A stretch of DNA of 64,000 nucleotides from positions 111,722-175,721 of the forward strand of contig UQQD01000002.1 in the NCBI GenBank assembly GCA_900543095.1, given 5' to 3'. Positions 24,845-36,038 of the stretch are shown here, piece by piece. This DNA comes from an uncultured Ruminococcus sp. GTDB taxonomy: Bacteria > Bacillota > Clostridia > Oscillospirales > Acutalibacteraceae. The translations under genes and the position numbers were made by a program. The notes under the pieces were generated by a model, which was not told the DNA's origin, made no database searches, and saw only the letters and a list, made by a program, of their open reading frames with translations. Numbering within the stretch: the stretch's first letter is position 1; the number at the start of each line of letters is the position of its first letter.

Positions 24845-26797
24845 ATGAAACGAAAGCATTGGACGCTTACGCCGTGGTTTTTGATTTTCGGTTCGGTAAT
24901 GCTGCTGATGACGATGGCTACCTACTGCTACAATTTAATACTCTGCTATATCGAGCTTGGGGTGACGGTAGCCGCATTTGCGGTTGTCATAATAATGTCG
25001 CTTCGTTTTCGCAACTATATCAGAACGACTGTACACAGTACAGCCGAAAAGATAAAGGGATTTAATTCCGAATATCTTGAAAAGTACAAGTATCCTATTG
25101 CGATAGCAGGCTCCGACGGCGATATAATCTGGTGCAATGCACGTTTCAGAAAATCTCTTTGCAGCGGCAAAAGCCCGGAGGGGGAAGACATAAATTCATA
25201 TCTTTCCGGTTTTGATATTGACGATATATGTGACGGAGACGGTGCAGACATAGCGATTGACGGCAAAGAGTTTACGGCTTTTTGCATCTCGGCAGGCAAC
25301 GGAATCATATGTCATTTTATTGAAAACACCTATTACAAAGGAATAGTAAGAGAATACCATTCATCAATGCCGTGTGTGGCTCTTATAACATTTGACAACG
25401 CAGAGGATTTTCTCAACGATTCCGATGAAATGTATTCTGAAATTGCTATAGAAGTTGAATCTGCTCTTCAAAAATGGGCGTCGGAGTTCAACGCTCTGTA
25501 CAAAAAGGTCGGCAACAACCGATATATGATTATTTTCAAAGAATCCGATGTTGAAAAGATGATTTCGGCAAAATTTCCGATACTTAAAACAGTCCGTTCA
25601 ATTACCGCAAATCACCACATTGCTACTGTGTCCGTCGGCTTGTGCAGGGGTACAAAGCTTATCAAAGACAGTGAGCTTAATGCCCGAAAGGCACTTGAAA
25701 TGGCGCTTGGCAGAGGCGGAGATCAGGTTGCCGTGCTCAGCAACAACAGCTACGAATTTTTCGGAGGTACGGCTGCCGCTGCCGAAAAGGTCAGCAAGGT
25801 GCGTATGCGTGTAATAGCAAACGCCCTCAGCCGTGCCGTGTATGACGCCGACAGAGTTTACATTATGGGACATCGGTTTTCCGACCTTGACTGCGTGGGA
25901 GCGGCAATAGGACTTCAGTGCATTATGGAAAAGTCGTTTAAGCGCTACAGCAAGGTGGTCATCAACAAAGAAACCTCAATGGCAAAGCAGCTCATTGATT
26001 ATGCGGACGAACGTCTTGACGATAATATTTTTATAACTCCCGAAGAAGCGGAAAGGGGAGTTACCCCAAGAACACTTCTGATTATTGTGGATACTCACCT
26101 TGAACATTCGCTTGAAAGTGCGGAGCTTTATCACAAGTGCAGGCGTGTTATTGTCATAGATCATCACCGCAAGGCTGTAAATTACATAAACAATGCGCTT
26201 GTATTCTGCCACGAACCATCGGCTTCGTCTGCGTCCGAAATGTGCAGCGAGATTATAAGCTGCCTTGATGACAAGCCGCTCGGATATGTTCAGGCAGACG
26301 CACTTTTGTCGGGAATAATGCTCGATACCAAAAATTTTGTGCTTAAAACAGGAGTTCGTACCTTTGAAGCGGCAGCCTATCTGCGTAAAAAAGGCGCAAA
26401 TACGCTTACCGTAAAGGAAATGTTCTCCGGCAGTATTGAGACATACCGTGAAAAGGTCGATATTGTATGTAATTCTAAGGTTTACAGGGGTTGTGCAATT
26501 TCGTTTTCGGAGCATAACTCCGCCGACGTTCGGCTTGCTGCCGCTCAGGCGGCGGATGAAATGCTTACTCTTAAGGGAATAAGTGCGTCGTTCGTAATAT
26601 TTAACGATAACGATAAGATAAACATTTCCGCCCGCAGCTACGGACGTGTGAATGTTCAGATAATAATGGAAAAGCTCGGCGGAGGCGGTCACCAGACAAT
26701 GGCGGCAACTCAGCTTGAAAATGATGCAAAAGATACGGTATATCATCAGCTTGTGTCTGCGATAGACTCAGTGCTTGACGACGCCGAAAATTCCTAA
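24845..26797 (+). CDS. gdpP: Cyclic-di-AMP phosphodiesterase GdpP
   Basis: Membrane-bound DHH/DHHA1 phosphodiesterase that breaks down c-di-AMP. Order of parts: two membrane helices (about 9-50), a PAS-like domain (about 75-150), a degenerate GGDEF domain (about 170-315), then DHH (about 335-500) and DHHA1 (about 570-650). The motifs are MGHRFSDLDCVGAAIG near 340, DTH, VIDHHRK near 437 and GGGGHQTMAATQ near 612. The length matches the family (about 655). The order gdpP-rplI-dnaB is the common Firmicutes arrangement. Confidence 0.95.
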   Translation: MKRKHWTLTPWFLIFGSVMLLMTMATYCYNLILCYIELGVTVAAFAVVIIMSLRFRNYIRTTVHSTAEKIKGFNSEYLEKYKYPIAIAGSDGDIIWCNARFRKSLCSGKSPEGEDINSYLSGFDIDDICDGDGADIAIDGKEFTAFCISAGNGIICHFIENTYYKGIVREYHSSMPCVALITFDNAEDFLNDSDEMYSEIAIEVESALQKWASEFNALYKKVGNNRYMIIFKESDVEKMISAKFPILKTVRSITANHHIATVSVGLCRGTKLIKDSELNARKALEMALGRGGDQVAVLSNNSYEFFGGTAAAAEKVSKVRMRVIANALSRAVYDADRVYIMGHRFSDLDCVGAAIGLQCIMEKSFKRYSKVVINKETSMAKQLIDYADERLDDNIFITPEEAERGVTPRTLLIIVDTHLEHSLESAELYHKCRRVIVIDHHRKAVNYINNALVFCHEPSASSASEMCSEIISCLDDKPLGYVQADALLSGIMLDTKNFVLKTGVRTFEAAAYLRKKGANTLTVKEMFSGSIETYREKVDIVCNSKVYRGCAISFSEHNSADVRLAAAQAADEMLTLKGISASFVIFNDNDKINISARSYGRVNVQIIMEKLGGGGHQTMAATQLENDAKDTVYHQLVSAIDSVLDDAENS

Positions 26798-26813
26798 GAA
26801 AGGTTTGATATTA

Positions 26814-27263
26814 ATGAAAGTTATTTTATTGCAGGACATCAAGGCTTTGGGCAAAAAGGGAGAGCTTGTTGAAGCCTCCGACGGCTATGCGCGCAATTAT
26901 CTTTTACCCAGAAAGCTTGCCAAGGAAGCTAACGCTCAGGCAATGAATGAATATAAAAACGCAGAAAATTCCAAAAATTATAAGATAGCAACCGCCAAGG
27001 CTCAGGCAGAAAGCCAGAAAAAAACTCTTGAGGGCAAAAAGTTTGAAATGACCGCAAGAGCAGGTCAGGGCGGAAAGCTTTTCGGCAGTATTACCGCAAA
27101 GCAGGTAGCCGAGGAGATAAAAAGGCAGTACAATATTCCTGTTGACAAGCGTAAAGTCGTGCTTGAACGTGACATTAAGGAATTCGGCACATATTCTGCC
27201 GAAGTAAAGCTGTTTACGGGAATTTCCGCAAAGATTGACATTCAGGTTTCCGAGCAGAAATAA
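26814..27263 (+). CDS. rplI: 50S ribosomal protein L9
   Basis: Ribosomal protein bL9, 149 residues, with the N-terminal 23S-binding domain MKVILLQDIKALGKKGE and YARNYLLPRKLA, a connecting helix and a C-terminal domain. ATG 26814 is chosen for AGAAAGG just upstream and the conserved start. The longer frame from 26775 overlaps gdpP and is not supported. Confidence 0.97.
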   Translation: MKVILLQDIKALGKKGELVEASDGYARNYLLPRKLAKEANAQAMNEYKNAENSKNYKIATAKAQAESQKKTLEGKKFEMTARAGQGGKLFGSITAKQVAEEIKRQYNIPVDKRKVVLERDIKEFGTYSAEVKLFTGISAKIDIQVSEQK

Positions 27264-27367
27264 TTCAGAACATTTGATTTATTAAACAGTATAACAAAGA
27301 TTTTAACGGTTATCGTCAGCAAAAGACGCAAAGCGATAACAGTCTACATACCGATTTGGAGCATACA

Positions 27368-28741
27368 ATGGCAGATTCAGAATTTACAAGCACATATGAT
27401 GTTGCAAATATGCCTTACAGCCCGGAGGCCGAACAGGCGGTGCTTGGTGCAATAATCCTTGACAGCAATGTTTTTGACAAGGTGGTTGATTACATCAAGT
27501 CGCCGGACTATTTCTATGTTTCACTGCATAAGCTGATTTTTTCACAAATGCAGGAAATGATAAACTTCGGCTTATCCGTTGACTTTGTAACTCTGCTTGA
27601 AAAGCTAAAACAGAATAAAGCCTTTGACGACGCAACCGGCAAGACCTATCTTATGGACCTTGTAAATAACTGCCCGTCTATCTCGAATGCTCCGGCATAT
27701 GCAAAGCTTATTGCAGATAAATATAACATTCGCAGGCTTATCACATCGTCAAGGGAAATAATCGACGATGCGACAGCAGGTGAAGAAGAGCCGTCCGTTC
27801 TTATCGACTCAGCCGAGCAAAAGATTTTTGACATCCGCAACGGCAATCAGCGTTCGGGACTTGAACGAATAGATTCTGTTATTATGCAGACGTTTGACCG
27901 TCTTGACGCTCTCAACAAGGACTCTGACGACAGCTTAAAGCCGATACCGACAGGCATAGGCGATCTCGACCGTATGATAACGGGACTAAACCGCAGCGAC
28001 CTTATTTTGCTTGCGGCACGTCCCGGTATGGGAAAAACGAGTTTTGCGCTCAATATCGCCCGTCATGCCGCCTGCACCTGCAAAAAAACCGTTGCGTTTT
28101 TCTCTTTGGAAATGTCAAAGGAACAGCTTGTAAGCCGTTTGCTTTCAACCGAAGCGCTTGTCAGCGGCACAAAGCTCAGAACAGGCAAGCTAAACAAAGA
28201 GGAATGGAGCAGACTTATTCCAGCAAGCGATATTCTCAGAAAAACCGAGCTTTACCTTGATGATTCTCCGGGAATAACCATTACCGAGATGAAGTCACGG
28301 CTTCGCAGACTCAAAAATCTTGACCTTGTTATCATCGACTACTTACAGCTTATGGCAAGCGGAAGAAGGATAGACAACCGTGTTCAGGAGATTTCCGAAA
28401 TTACCCGAAACCTGAAGATACTTGCAAAAGAAATGAATGTTCCCGTTATAACTTTGTCACAGCTTTCCCGTGCTTCGGAACAGCGTACCGATCACCGTCC
28501 CCAGCTTTCGGACTTGCGTGATTCCGGTTCTATTGAGCAGGACGCCGATATTGTGCTGTTCCTTTACCGCGAGGGATATTACAGCGATAAGAGCGCCGAT
28601 AACGCCGCCGCACCAAACGCCGATATGAATTCGGGCGAATGTATTGTTGCAAAGAACCGCCACGGCGAGGCGAGTACGGTAAAACTGCATTGGCAGGGTG
28701 AATTTATGCGTTTTTCGGGTACGGAGAGCAGAGATGAATAA
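27368..28741 (+). CDS. dnaB: Replicative DNA helicase DnaB
   Basis: Hexameric helicase of the replication fork. The N-terminal domain (PYSPEAEQAVLGAIILD) is followed by a linker and the RecA-like core with Walker A ARPGMGKTSF near residue 215, LVIIDYLQLM for Walker B and LSQLSRASEQR. The start is uncertain: ATG 27368 gives MADSEFTS, and ATG 27356 gives four more residues; neither has a strong ribosome binding site. Its TAA overlaps the tilS start. Confidence 0.95.
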   Translation: MADSEFTSTYDVANMPYSPEAEQAVLGAIILDSNVFDKVVDYIKSPDYFYVSLHKLIFSQMQEMINFGLSVDFVTLLEKLKQNKAFDDATGKTYLMDLVNNCPSISNAPAYAKLIADKYNIRRLITSSREIIDDATAGEEEPSVLIDSAEQKIFDIRNGNQRSGLERIDSVIMQTFDRLDALNKDSDDSLKPIPTGIGDLDRMITGLNRSDLILLAARPGMGKTSFALNIARHAACTCKKTVAFFSLEMSKEQLVSRLLSTEALVSGTKLRTGKLNKEEWSRLIPASDILRKTELYLDDSPGITITEMKSRLRRLKNLDLVIIDYLQLMASGRRIDNRVQEISEITRNLKILAKEMNVPVITLSQLSRASEQRTDHRPQLSDLRDSGSIEQDADIVLFLYREGYYSDKSADNAAAPNADMNSGECIVAKNRHGEASTVKLHWQGEFMRFSGTESRDE

Positions 28742-30029
28742 TCAGCTTATCCGCACTGTTGAAAAATATAAAATGCTTGAAATTGGTGACAAGGTTATCG
28801 TTGCTCTTTCGGGCGGAGCCGATTCGGTTGCATTGCTTAATGCACTTAATTCGATAAAAGAAAAATACTCTCTTACGGTTTTTGCCGCTCATATCAACCA
28901 CGGTTTAAGAGGGGCAGAGGCGGACCGTGATGAGAATTTTTGCAAAATTCTTTGTAAGAATTATAACATACAGCTTTTTGTCAAAAAATCCGATGTTAAA
29001 GCCCTTGCAAAACAGCAAAAAATCAGCGAGGAGCTTTGCGGACGAAATGTGCGCTACGGCTTTTTTGAAGAGCTTGCAAAAAAATATAACGCAAAGATAG
29101 CAACCGCACACACTGCCTCCGACAATGCCGAAACCCTGATTTACAATATTACACGAGGCTCCGGAATCAACGGAGCGGGCGGAATCGCTCCCGTCAGGGA
29201 TAATATCATAAGACCGCTTATCGAGGTCACACGCTCTCAGATTGAGGAATATTGCAAAACACACGGTCTGAGCTATGTTACAGACAGTACGAACCTTACC
29301 GATGATTATACACGCAACAGGCTTCGGCATCTTGTAATTACGGAGCTTAAAAATATCAATCCTCAGTTTGAGCTTGCGGCTCTGCATTTTTCACAGTCGG
29401 CAAGGGAAACCTTTCAATATATTGAAAATCAGGCAAATGCCGCTCTTAATGAGTGCAAGACCGCCTACGGATATGACTGCAAAAAGCTTTTGTCCTATGA
29501 TGAAGTCATAGTAAAATCCGCTCTTTCAATTATTTGCAAAACCTCAGCAAATATGGTTCCTGAATACAGGCATTTAAATTTGTTGTTAAATATTTTAAAA
29601 GACGGCGGAGCAGTAGAATTGTCCAAGCAGTTTACGGCGGTGGCAAAACAGAATATTTTGCGTATCGTCAATACGGCAAAAGTCGAAGCATTTATTGAAA
29701 TTCCGCTAAATAACAGCGCAGAATTTTGCTTTGACGGCAAAACTTACAGTGCCGAGTATTATAATTCCAATTCAGAAAACAGCACACCTGTTTTCAGACT
29801 TCGCAAAAGCGGCGATACCTTTTCTTTACAAAAACGCAATCTTAAAAAGCCGTTAAGAAAGCTGATGAACGAACTGAAAATTCCCTTTGAACAAAGAGAT
29901 AAACTGGTGGTTCTTGCACTCGGTTCAAAAATTCTCTGGTGCGAGGGGATAGGATTTTCGTCCGACGGTGCTGCTTTAAATAATCGGCAAAAACTAAAAA
30001 TCAAAATTAACCGAAAATTGGGGGAATAA
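28734..30029 (+). CDS. tilS: tRNA(Ile)-lysidine synthetase TilS
   Basis: Converts the wobble cytidine of the AUA-reading tRNA-Ile to lysidine using lysine and ATP. The PP-loop IVALSGGADSVAL is near residue 20, with HINHGLRGAEADRDE and the C-terminal substrate-binding domain (RKSGDTFSLQ). The length is 431 residues from ATG 28734, which lies inside the dnaB stop region. The hpt start overlaps its own stop, so dnaB-tilS-hpt are coupled. Confidence 0.95.
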   Translation: MNNQLIRTVEKYKMLEIGDKVIVALSGGADSVALLNALNSIKEKYSLTVFAAHINHGLRGAEADRDENFCKILCKNYNIQLFVKKSDVKALAKQQKISEELCGRNVRYGFFEELAKKYNAKIATAHTASDNAETLIYNITRGSGINGAGGIAPVRDNIIRPLIEVTRSQIEEYCKTHGLSYVTDSTNLTDDYTRNRLRHLVITELKNINPQFELAALHFSQSARETFQYIENQANAALNECKTAYGYDCKKLLSYDEVIVKSALSIICKTSANMVPEYRHLNLLLNILKDGGAVELSKQFTAVAKQNILRIVNTAKVEAFIEIPLNNSAEFCFDGKTYSAEYYNSNSENSTPVFRLRKSGDTFSLQKRNLKKPLRKLMNELKIPFEQRDKLVVLALGSKILWCEGIGFSSDGAALNNRQKLKIKINRKLGE

Positions 30030-30568
30030 TGATGCATAAGGACGTAGAATACATACTGTATTCGGAAAAAGAAATTGAAAATATTGTGAACTCGCTTGCA
30101 AAACAGATTGAAAAGGATTATAATGGCAAAGAATTTGTTATGGTAGGACTTCTCAAGGGCAGCGTAGTATTTATGGCTGACCTGATGAAAAAGGTCGGAC
30201 TTGATTTTTCTATTGACTTTATGGTTGCATCAAGCTACGGTGACTCTACCGTAAGTTCGGGTGAAGTTAAAATCAAAAAAGATTTGTCACAGCCTGTTGT
30301 AGGTAAGGACATACTTATAATTGAGGATATTATCGACACGGGCAATACCCTTAGCTTTGTCGCAAAATATCTTGAATACAAAAACGCAAATTCTGTAAAG
30401 ATATGCACGTTGTTTGATAAACCCGCACGCAGAGTAATAGACTTAACCCCCGATTATGTCGGCGTGACTATCCCCGACAAATTCATTGTGGGCTACGGAC
30501 TTGATTACGACGAAAAATACAGAAATCTTCCATATGTCGGAGTATTAAAACCTTCGGTATATTCGTAA
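30029..30568 (+). CDS. hpt: Hypoxanthine phosphoribosyltransferase
   Basis: Purine salvage enzyme that makes IMP and GMP from hypoxanthine or guanine with PRPP. The 179-residue protein has the PRPP-binding motif ILIIEDIIDTGNTL and LKGSVVFMADL. There are two adjacent start codons (30029 and 30032); the first overlaps the tilS stop by one base. The order tilS-hpt-ftsH is the well-known Firmicutes arrangement. Confidence 0.96.
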   Translation: MMHKDVEYILYSEKEIENIVNSLAKQIEKDYNGKEFVMVGLLKGSVVFMADLMKKVGLDFSIDFMVASSYGDSTVSSGEVKIKKDLSQPVVGKDILIIEDIIDTGNTLSFVAKYLEYKNANSVKICTLFDKPARRVIDLTPDYVGVTIPDKFIVGYGLDYDEKYRNLPYVGVLKPSVYS

Positions 30569-30613
30569 TAATTTTCAAGCGCATACAAACACTATAAAGA
30601 GGAGTGAAACGCA

Positions 30614-32650
30614 TTGGATAACAAAAAAAAGGTACGCAATCTGCTTCTTTATTTGGCTATTCCTATCCTTATTATCTTGGCGGCAGCGATGATATTTGTT
30701 TCCCGACAAAGCGAACCCCCAAAAACGTCGGAGCTTGAACAATACTTTATCGACGACAAGGTAGAAAGCTATACCATCAATTACGGTACGGGTGCCATTG
30801 AGATTACCCTTAAAGAGGGTGAAAAAGCCTATGAGAATGCAACTGCACCAACTAAGGAGATTACAGTTCCCGAAACAACTCAGCCTTCCGATTCAAATCA
30901 GAATTCTACGCTTTCAAACAACAAAAAGTCAAACAGAGTTATAGTAACGGGAACGCTTGCCGATATAGAACGGTTTATTGACGACATAAAGCCCTATCAG
31001 GCTTCTGCCGACGAGGCTATCGAATACAATTATGTTCGTGCAAGCGACAATACTCTTCTTTTTGATTTAATTCCGATACTTATTGCTATAGTAATATTTA
31101 TTGCGGCATGGATATTCCTGATGAAGCGAATGGGCGGAGCAGGACTCGGCGGCAAGGAAATGAGCTTTGGCAAAGCAAAGATTAAGAATACCAACGACGA
31201 AAAGCGCAAAACTACCTTTGACGACGTTGCAGGTGCAGACGAAGAAAAGGAAGAATTGCAGGAAGTAGTTGAATTTCTTAAAAACCCCGAAAAGTTTAAC
31301 AAACTCGGCGCAAGAATACCAAAGGGCGTATTGCTTGTAGGACCTCCCGGAACAGGTAAAACCCTGCTTGCAAGGGCAGTCGCAGGCGAAGCAGGCGTTC
31401 CGTTCTTCTCAATCTCAGGTTCTGACTTTGTCGAGATGTTTGTCGGCGTGGGCGCTTCCCGTGTTCGTGATTTGTTTGAACAGGCAAAGAAGAACGCACC
31501 CTGCATAATCTTTATAGATGAAATCGACGCAGTTGGACGCCAGAGAGGTGCAGGTCTCGGCGGCGGAAACGATGAGCGTGAGCAAACGCTCAACCAGCTG
31601 CTTGTAGAAATGGACGGTTTCGGTGTAAATGAGGGCGTTATCCTCATTGCCGCAACCAACCGCCCCGACGTTCTTGATCCGGCACTGCTGCGACCGGGCA
31701 GATTCGACCGTCAGGTTGTGGTAAGTTATCCCGATGTAAACGGACGTGAGGCTATCCTCAAGGTACACGCACGCAAAAAACCGCTTGCACCCGATGTTAA
31801 GCTAAAGACCATAGCAAAAACCACAGCAGGCTTTACCGGTGCAGACCTTGAAAACCTGCTTAATGAGGCTGCTCTGCTTGCCGCTCGTGCAAACAAAAAG
31901 GCGATAACAATGAAAGAGATTGAAGAAGCTACAATCAAAGTTGTTGTCGGTGCAGAAAAGAAGTCAAAGATAATGAGCGACAAGGAGAAGAAGCTGACGG
32001 CTTATCACGAAGCAGGTCACGCTATCCTCTTTGATAAGCTTGAAACTCAAGATCCAGTACACGAGATCTCAATTATACCGCGCGGTATGGCAGGCGGTTA
32101 TACAATGCCGTTGCCGACCGAAGATAAATCATATAATTCCCGCAATGAGATGATAGAGGATATTGTGGTATCTCTCGGCGGACGTGTTGCTGAAGCACTG
32201 ATACTTGACGACATTTCAACAGGTGCTTCAAACGATATTGAAAAGGCAACCAAAATCGCACGTTCTATGGTTACGAAGTACGGTATGACAAAAGAACTCG
32301 GCTGCGTAAACTACGGCTCAGATAACAACAGCGTATTCCTCGGCAGAGATATGGGACGTACCCAGGATTATTCCGAGGCTACCGCCGCAAAGATTGACGA
32401 GCTTGTACTCAAAATCGTAAACAGCGCATACGACCGTGCAGAAAAGGTGCTCAGTGAAAATATCGGTAAGCTTCACGAAATTGCGGCTTACCTTATCAAA
32501 CACGAAAAAATGGGCAGTGAGGACTTTGAAGCTGTGATGAACGGCACATACGTTGAGCCTGCGGAACCTGCCGAGCCGGACGAAGTTGAAGATATTAACA
32601 CCGATGCTTCGGAAAGCGATACAAAAGAAGATAATTCTTCAAAAGAATAA
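30614..32650 (+). CDS. ftsH: ATP-dependent zinc metalloprotease FtsH
   Basis: Membrane AAA+ protease. Start is TTG 30614 behind GAGGAG. Membrane helices at about 9-29 and 149-170 enclose an extracytoplasmic domain with a low-complexity T/P/N/S stretch at 78-105. Walker A is GPPGTGKT (243-250), Walker B IIFIDEID near 298-305, the arginine-finger region [12 protein letters not shown] follows, and the zinc site HEAGH is near 465. The C-terminal tail is acidic and proline-rich. All catalytic parts are intact. Confidence 0.96.
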   Translation: MDNKKKVRNLLLYLAIPILIILAAAMIFVSRQSEPPKTSELEQYFIDDKVESYTINYGTGAIEITLKEGEKAYENATAPTKEITVPETTQPSDSNQNSTLSNNKKSNRVIVTGTLADIERFIDDIKPYQASADEAIEYNYVRASDNTLLFDLIPILIAIVIFIAAWIFLMKRMGGAGLGGKEMSFGKAKIKNTNDEKRKTTFDDVAGADEEKEELQEVVEFLKNPEKFNKLGARIPKGVLLVGPPGTGKTLLARAVAGEAGVPFFSISGSDFVEMFVGVGASRVRDLFEQAKKNAPCIIFIDEIDAVGRQRGAGLGGGNDEREQTLNQLLVEMDGFGVNEGVILIAATNRPDVLDPALLRPGRFDRQVVVSYPDVNGREAILKVHARKKPLAPDVKLKTIAKTTAGFTGADLENLLNEAALLAARANKKAITMKEIEEATIKVVVGAEKKSKIMSDKEKKLTAYHEAGHAILFDKLETQDPVHEISIIPRGMAGGYTMPLPTEDKSYNSRNEMIEDIVVSLGGRVAEALILDDISTGASNDIEKATKIARSMVTKYGMTKELGCVNYGSDNNSVFLGRDMGRTQDYSEATAAKIDELVLKIVNSAYDRAEKVLSENIGKLHEIAAYLIKHEKMGSEDFEAVMNGTYVEPAEPAEPDEVEDINTDASESDTKEDNSSKE

Positions 32651-32658
32651 TTTAAATT

Positions 32659-32680
32659 GGGCACACGCTTATGTGTGCCC
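32659..32680 (+). other. Hairpin between ftsH and uvrA
   Basis: GGGCACAC (32659-32666) and GTGTGCCC (32673-32680) form a perfect 8-bp stem with a 6-base loop, but no T run follows. It may be an mRNA-end stabiliser or a weak terminator, 24 bases before the uvrA start. Confidence 0.4.
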
Positions 32681-32704
32681 GAATTCATTAACGGAGAGAT
32701 ATAT

Positions 32705-35533
32705 ATGGAACTCGACAAGATAATTGTCAAGGGAGCTAAAGAACACAACCTGAAAAGCATCAGCGTTGAGATTCCGCGCAACAAGCTTGTTGTAATAACA
32801 GGACTTTCGGGTTCTGGTAAAAGCTCGCTTGCTTTTGATACTATTTATGCCGAAGGTCAGCGCAGATATGTTGAAAGTCTTTCGTCGTACGCACGAATGT
32901 TCCTCGGTCAGATGGACAAGCCGAACGTTGAGAGTATAGAGGGGCTTTCGCCGGCAATATCAATAGATCAGAAAACCACATCAAAGAATCCGCGTTCCAC
33001 CGTGGGTACTGTCACAGAAATATACGACTATCTGCGATTGCTCTATGCAAGAATCGGCGTGCCGCATTGTCCGATTTGCGGACGTGAAATCCGACAGCAG
33101 ACGGTAGACCAGATAGTTGATAAAATTATGTCGTATGAAGCAGGAACAAAGATTCAGATACTTGCGCCCGTCGTAAAGGGACGCAAGGGCGAACACACAA
33201 AGGTGCTTGATAACGCAAGAAAATCAGGCTTTGTCCGTGTGCGTGCCGACGGAGTGCTCTATGATTTGTCGGAGGAAATACCTCTGGAAAAAAACAAAAA
33301 GCACAATATTGAAATAATTGTTGACCGCCTTGTAATAAAGCCTGAAATAACTTCAAGACTTGCAGACAGCATAGAAACAGCCTCTAAGCTGGCAAACGGA
33401 CTTGTTGTTGTCAATCTTGCAGGCGGCAGGGACGTAACCTTTTCGCAAAAATATGCTTGCCCCGAACACGGCGTCAGCATTGACGAGCTTACGCCGAGAA
33501 TGTTTTCGTTCAACAATCCTTTCGGCGCTTGTTCAAAATGTACGGGTCTCGGTGTGTTTTTAAAGATTGATGAGAGCAAAATAATTCCCGACAGGAATAA
33601 AAGTATCCGTGACGGCGGAATTAAAGGAAGCGGTTGGGCGCTTGAAGGCAGTTCTATTGCTGCAATGTATTTTGAGGCGCTTGCCAAAAAATATAAATTT
33701 TCGCTTTCCGAGCCGATAAAAAATATTCCAGACGACATTATTAATATAATCCTCTACGGAACAGGCGATGATACGCTTAAAATTCAGCGGAAATCGGTTT
33801 ACGGAAGCGGAACCTATGAAAAGCCGTTTGAAGGTATTATTAATAACTTACAGCGCCGTTACAACGAAACGGGAAGCAACTGGGTAAAGGACGAAATACG
33901 CAGTTATATGACGGAGATCCCCTGCGATTCCTGCCACGGCGACAGGCTGTCTGCGGAAAGTCTCGCCGTAACCGTCGGCGGAATAAACATCGCCGAGTTT
34001 TGCAAAAAGTCTGTGGTTGATGCGCTTAATTTTGTTTCCGAGCTTAAGCTGAGCGAAAAAGAAGCTGTTATAGCCAAAGAAATAATTAAGGAAATAAAAG
34101 AACGCCTGAATTTTTTAAAAAGCGTAGGACTCGGTTATCTTACGCTTTCCCGCAGTTCGGGAACGCTCAGCGGCGGCGAAAGCCAGCGAATCCGCCTTGC
34201 AACTCAGATAGGCAGTTCGCTTATGGGCGTTTTGTATATTCTTGACGAGCCGAGCATCGGACTTCATCAGCGTGATAACGAAAAGCTCCTTAATACGCTT
34301 AAACGGCTCAGAGATTTGGGCAATACCGTAATTGTAGTTGAACACGATGAAGATACAATGTACGCCGCAGATTATATTGTTGACGTAGGTCCGGGAGCGG
34401 GCATACACGGCGGCGAGATTGTTTGCACAGGTGACGTTAATAAAATCAAGGCTTGCAAAGCTTCTGTTACGGGACAGTACCTCAGCGGAAAGCGTTGCGT
34501 CCCCGTGCCTGAAAAAAGGCGTAAGGGCAACGGAAAATTCCTTGAAATAATCGGAGCGAGTGAAAACAACCTTAAAAACATCAATGTAAAAATTCCGCTC
34601 GGCGAGTTTGTCTGCGTAACGGGAGTTTCGGGTTCGGGCAAAAGCTCGCTTATCAATGAGATACTTTATAAATCTCTTGCCCGTGAGCTTAACGGCGCAA
34701 AAACCGTTTCGGGCAAGCATAAAACGATAAAGGGAATAGAAAACCTCGATAAGGTAATCCAGATAGACCAAAGTCCAATCGGCAGAACTCCCCGTTCAAA
34801 CCCTGCCACCTATACAGGTGTGTTTACCGATATAAGGGCGCTGTTCGCTTCAACTCAGGACGCAAAAATGCGCGGTTATACTCAAAGCAGATTTTCGTTT
34901 AACGTAAAGGGCGGCCGATGCGAAGCGTGTCAGGGCGACGGTATAATCAAGATAGAAATGCACTTTTTGTCCGATGTTTACGTCCCCTGCGAGGTATGTA
35001 AGGGCAAACGCTATAACCGTGAAACTCTTGAGGTTAAGTACAAGGGAAAGTCTATTAACGACGTTCTTGAAATGTCGGTTGAGGAGGCGGCAGAGTTCTT
35101 TGCCAACCAGCCCAAAATAGCACGCAAGCTCAAAACTCTGTGCGATGTCGGTCTCGGATATATCAAGCTCGGTCAGTCGGCAACAACGCTTTCGGGCGGT
35201 GAGGCTCAGCGTGTAAAGCTTGCCACAGAGCTTTCAAAACGCAGTACGGGCAAGACAATATATATTCTTGACGAGCCGACAACGGGACTTCATATCGCAG
35301 ACGTGCACAAGCTTGTAGATGTGCTCCAGCTCTTGGTTGACGGGGGAAACACTGTTGTGGTTATCGAGCATAATCTCGACCTTATCAAAACCGCCGATCA
35401 TATAATCGACCTCGGACCTGAGGGAGGGGATATGGGCGGAATGTTGATAGCTCAGGGCACGCCCGAGCAGATTTCAAACAATCCCGATTCATTTACGGGA
35501 CAATACCTCAAGCCGTTGCTTAATAAAGGATAA
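32705..35533 (+). CDS. uvrA: Excinuclease ABC subunit UvrA
   Basis: DNA damage-recognition ATPase of nucleotide excision repair. ATG 32705 is preferred: CGGAGAG precedes it and the product begins with the family pattern [14 protein letters not shown]. Two ABC cassettes are visible, with Walker [11 protein letters not shown] near 31-40 and [10 protein letters not shown] near 640, and signature motifs [12 protein letters not shown] and [12 protein letters not shown]. Zinc-binding cysteines are seen in [18 protein letters not shown] and CEACQGDG. Length 942 is normal. It is followed by two tandem terminators. Confidence 0.97.
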   Translation: MELDKIIVKGAKEHNLKSISVEIPRNKLVVITGLSGSGKSSLAFDTIYAEGQRRYVESLSSYARMFLGQMDKPNVESIEGLSPAISIDQKTTSKNPRSTVGTVTEIYDYLRLLYARIGVPHCPICGREIRQQTVDQIVDKIMSYEAGTKIQILAPVVKGRKGEHTKVLDNARKSGFVRVRADGVLYDLSEEIPLEKNKKHNIEIIVDRLVIKPEITSRLADSIETASKLANGLVVVNLAGGRDVTFSQKYACPEHGVSIDELTPRMFSFNNPFGACSKCTGLGVFLKIDESKIIPDRNKSIRDGGIKGSGWALEGSSIAAMYFEALAKKYKFSLSEPIKNIPDDIINIILYGTGDDTLKIQRKSVYGSGTYEKPFEGIINNLQRRYNETGSNWVKDEIRSYMTEIPCDSCHGDRLSAESLAVTVGGINIAEFCKKSVVDALNFVSELKLSEKEAVIAKEIIKEIKERLNFLKSVGLGYLTLSRSSGTLSGGESQRIRLATQIGSSLMGVLYILDEPSIGLHQRDNEKLLNTLKRLRDLGNTVIVVEHDEDTMYAADYIVDVGPGAGIHGGEIVCTGDVNKIKACKASVTGQYLSGKRCVPVPEKRRKGNGKFLEIIGASENNLKNINVKIPLGEFVCVTGVSGSGKSSLINEILYKSLARELNGAKTVSGKHKTIKGIENLDKVIQIDQSPIGRTPRSNPATYTGVFTDIRALFASTQDAKMRGYTQSRFSFNVKGGRCEACQGDGIIKIEMHFLSDVYVPCEVCKGKRYNRETLEVKYKGKSINDVLEMSVEEAAEFFANQPKIARKLKTLCDVGLGYIKLGQSATTLSGGEAQRVKLATELSKRSTGKTIYILDEPTTGLHIADVHKLVDVLQLLVDGGNTVVVIEHNLDLIKTADHIIDLGPEGGDMGGMLIAQGTPEQISNNPDSFTGQYLKPLLNKG

Positions 35534-35543
35534 CCTAAGTGCA

Positions 35544-35580
35544 AATGTCCTCCGCTGCTTAAGCGGCGGACATTTTGATT
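35544..35580 (+). terminator. Terminator 1 downstream of uvrA
   Basis: AATGTCC plus CCGCT (35544-35555) pairs with AGCGG plus GGACATT (35562-35574), followed by TTGATTT. It is preceded by CCTAAGTGCAAA directly after the stop codon, the same short motif found after two other genes in the window. Confidence 0.7.
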
Positions 35581-35596
35581 TAATTTATATTTTTGG

Positions 35597-35633
35597 GGAA
35601 TTGCATAGTTTTATGCAATTCCTCTCTTTTTTT
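35597..35633 (+). terminator. Terminator 2 downstream of uvrA
   Basis: GGAATTGCAT (35597-35606) pairs perfectly with ATGCAATTCC (35613-35622), then TCTCTTTTTTT. A strong intrinsic terminator only 23 bases before the next gene start. Confidence 0.8.
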
Positions 35634-35655
35634 GCCTGTAAGCGGAGGTGAAACA

Positions 35656-35907
35656 ATGAACGAACAGATCATAATCGCTCTGCTTTCGTTTGCGGGAACT
35701 CTTGTCGGGACGCTTGCCGGCGTTATCACAACGACAAGACTTTCCAACTACAGAATTGAACAGCTTGAAAAAAAGGTAGACAAGCATAACAACCTGATTG
35801 AACGTGTTTATAAGCTCGAACAAAGAGAGGCTGTTATGGAAACAAGGCTGAAAACTGCCGATCACAGAATCGCCGATCTTGAAAACGAACAGACAAGAGC
35901 AATGTAG
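35656..35907 (+). CDS. Small membrane/coiled-coil protein, holin- or XhlA-like
   Basis: An 83-residue protein with one membrane helix (about 4-26) and a heptad-rich charged C-terminal half (LEKKVDKHNNLIERVYKLEQ). ATG 35656 follows GGAGGTG at good distance; the longer frame from 35593 runs through a terminator hairpin and is rejected. The layout resembles XhlA-type accessory proteins of phage lysis modules, and the next gene encodes a lysozyme. However, a terminator separates the two and no other phage genes are near. Function uncertain. Confidence 0.6.
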   Translation: MNEQIIIALLSFAGTLVGTLAGVITTTRLSNYRIEQLEKKVDKHNNLIERVYKLEQREAVMETRLKTADHRIADLENEQTRAM

Positions 35908-35934
35908 TTTGTATATCTTATTGTTGAATAGTTT

Positions 35935-35980
35935 AAAACACGCCGAATTTATCAACTATTGTTGATTGTCGGCGTGTTTT
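35935..35980. terminator. Bidirectional-type terminator after the holin-like gene
   Basis: AAAACACGCCGA (35935-35946) pairs perfectly with TCGGCGTGTTTT (35969-35980). The stem is long, with A and T tails on either side. Confidence 0.8.
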
Positions 35981-35990
35981 ATGTTATAAT
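35962..35990 (+). promoter_or_regulatory. Predicted promoter of the GH25 lysozyme gene
   Basis: TTGATT (35962-35967), 17 bases, TATAAT (35985-35990). It lies inside and just after the terminator hairpin, about 50 bases before the start codon. Confidence 0.45.
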
Positions 35991-36038
35991 GATTTAATAA
36001 GGTATTAATTGACAGATTTACATAAAGGAGTAAATTAA

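Noticed and set aside
35593..35655. Upstream start for the holin-like protein
   Set aside because: The extra 21 codons run through a perfect terminator hairpin, while ATG 35656 has an ideal GGAGGTG.
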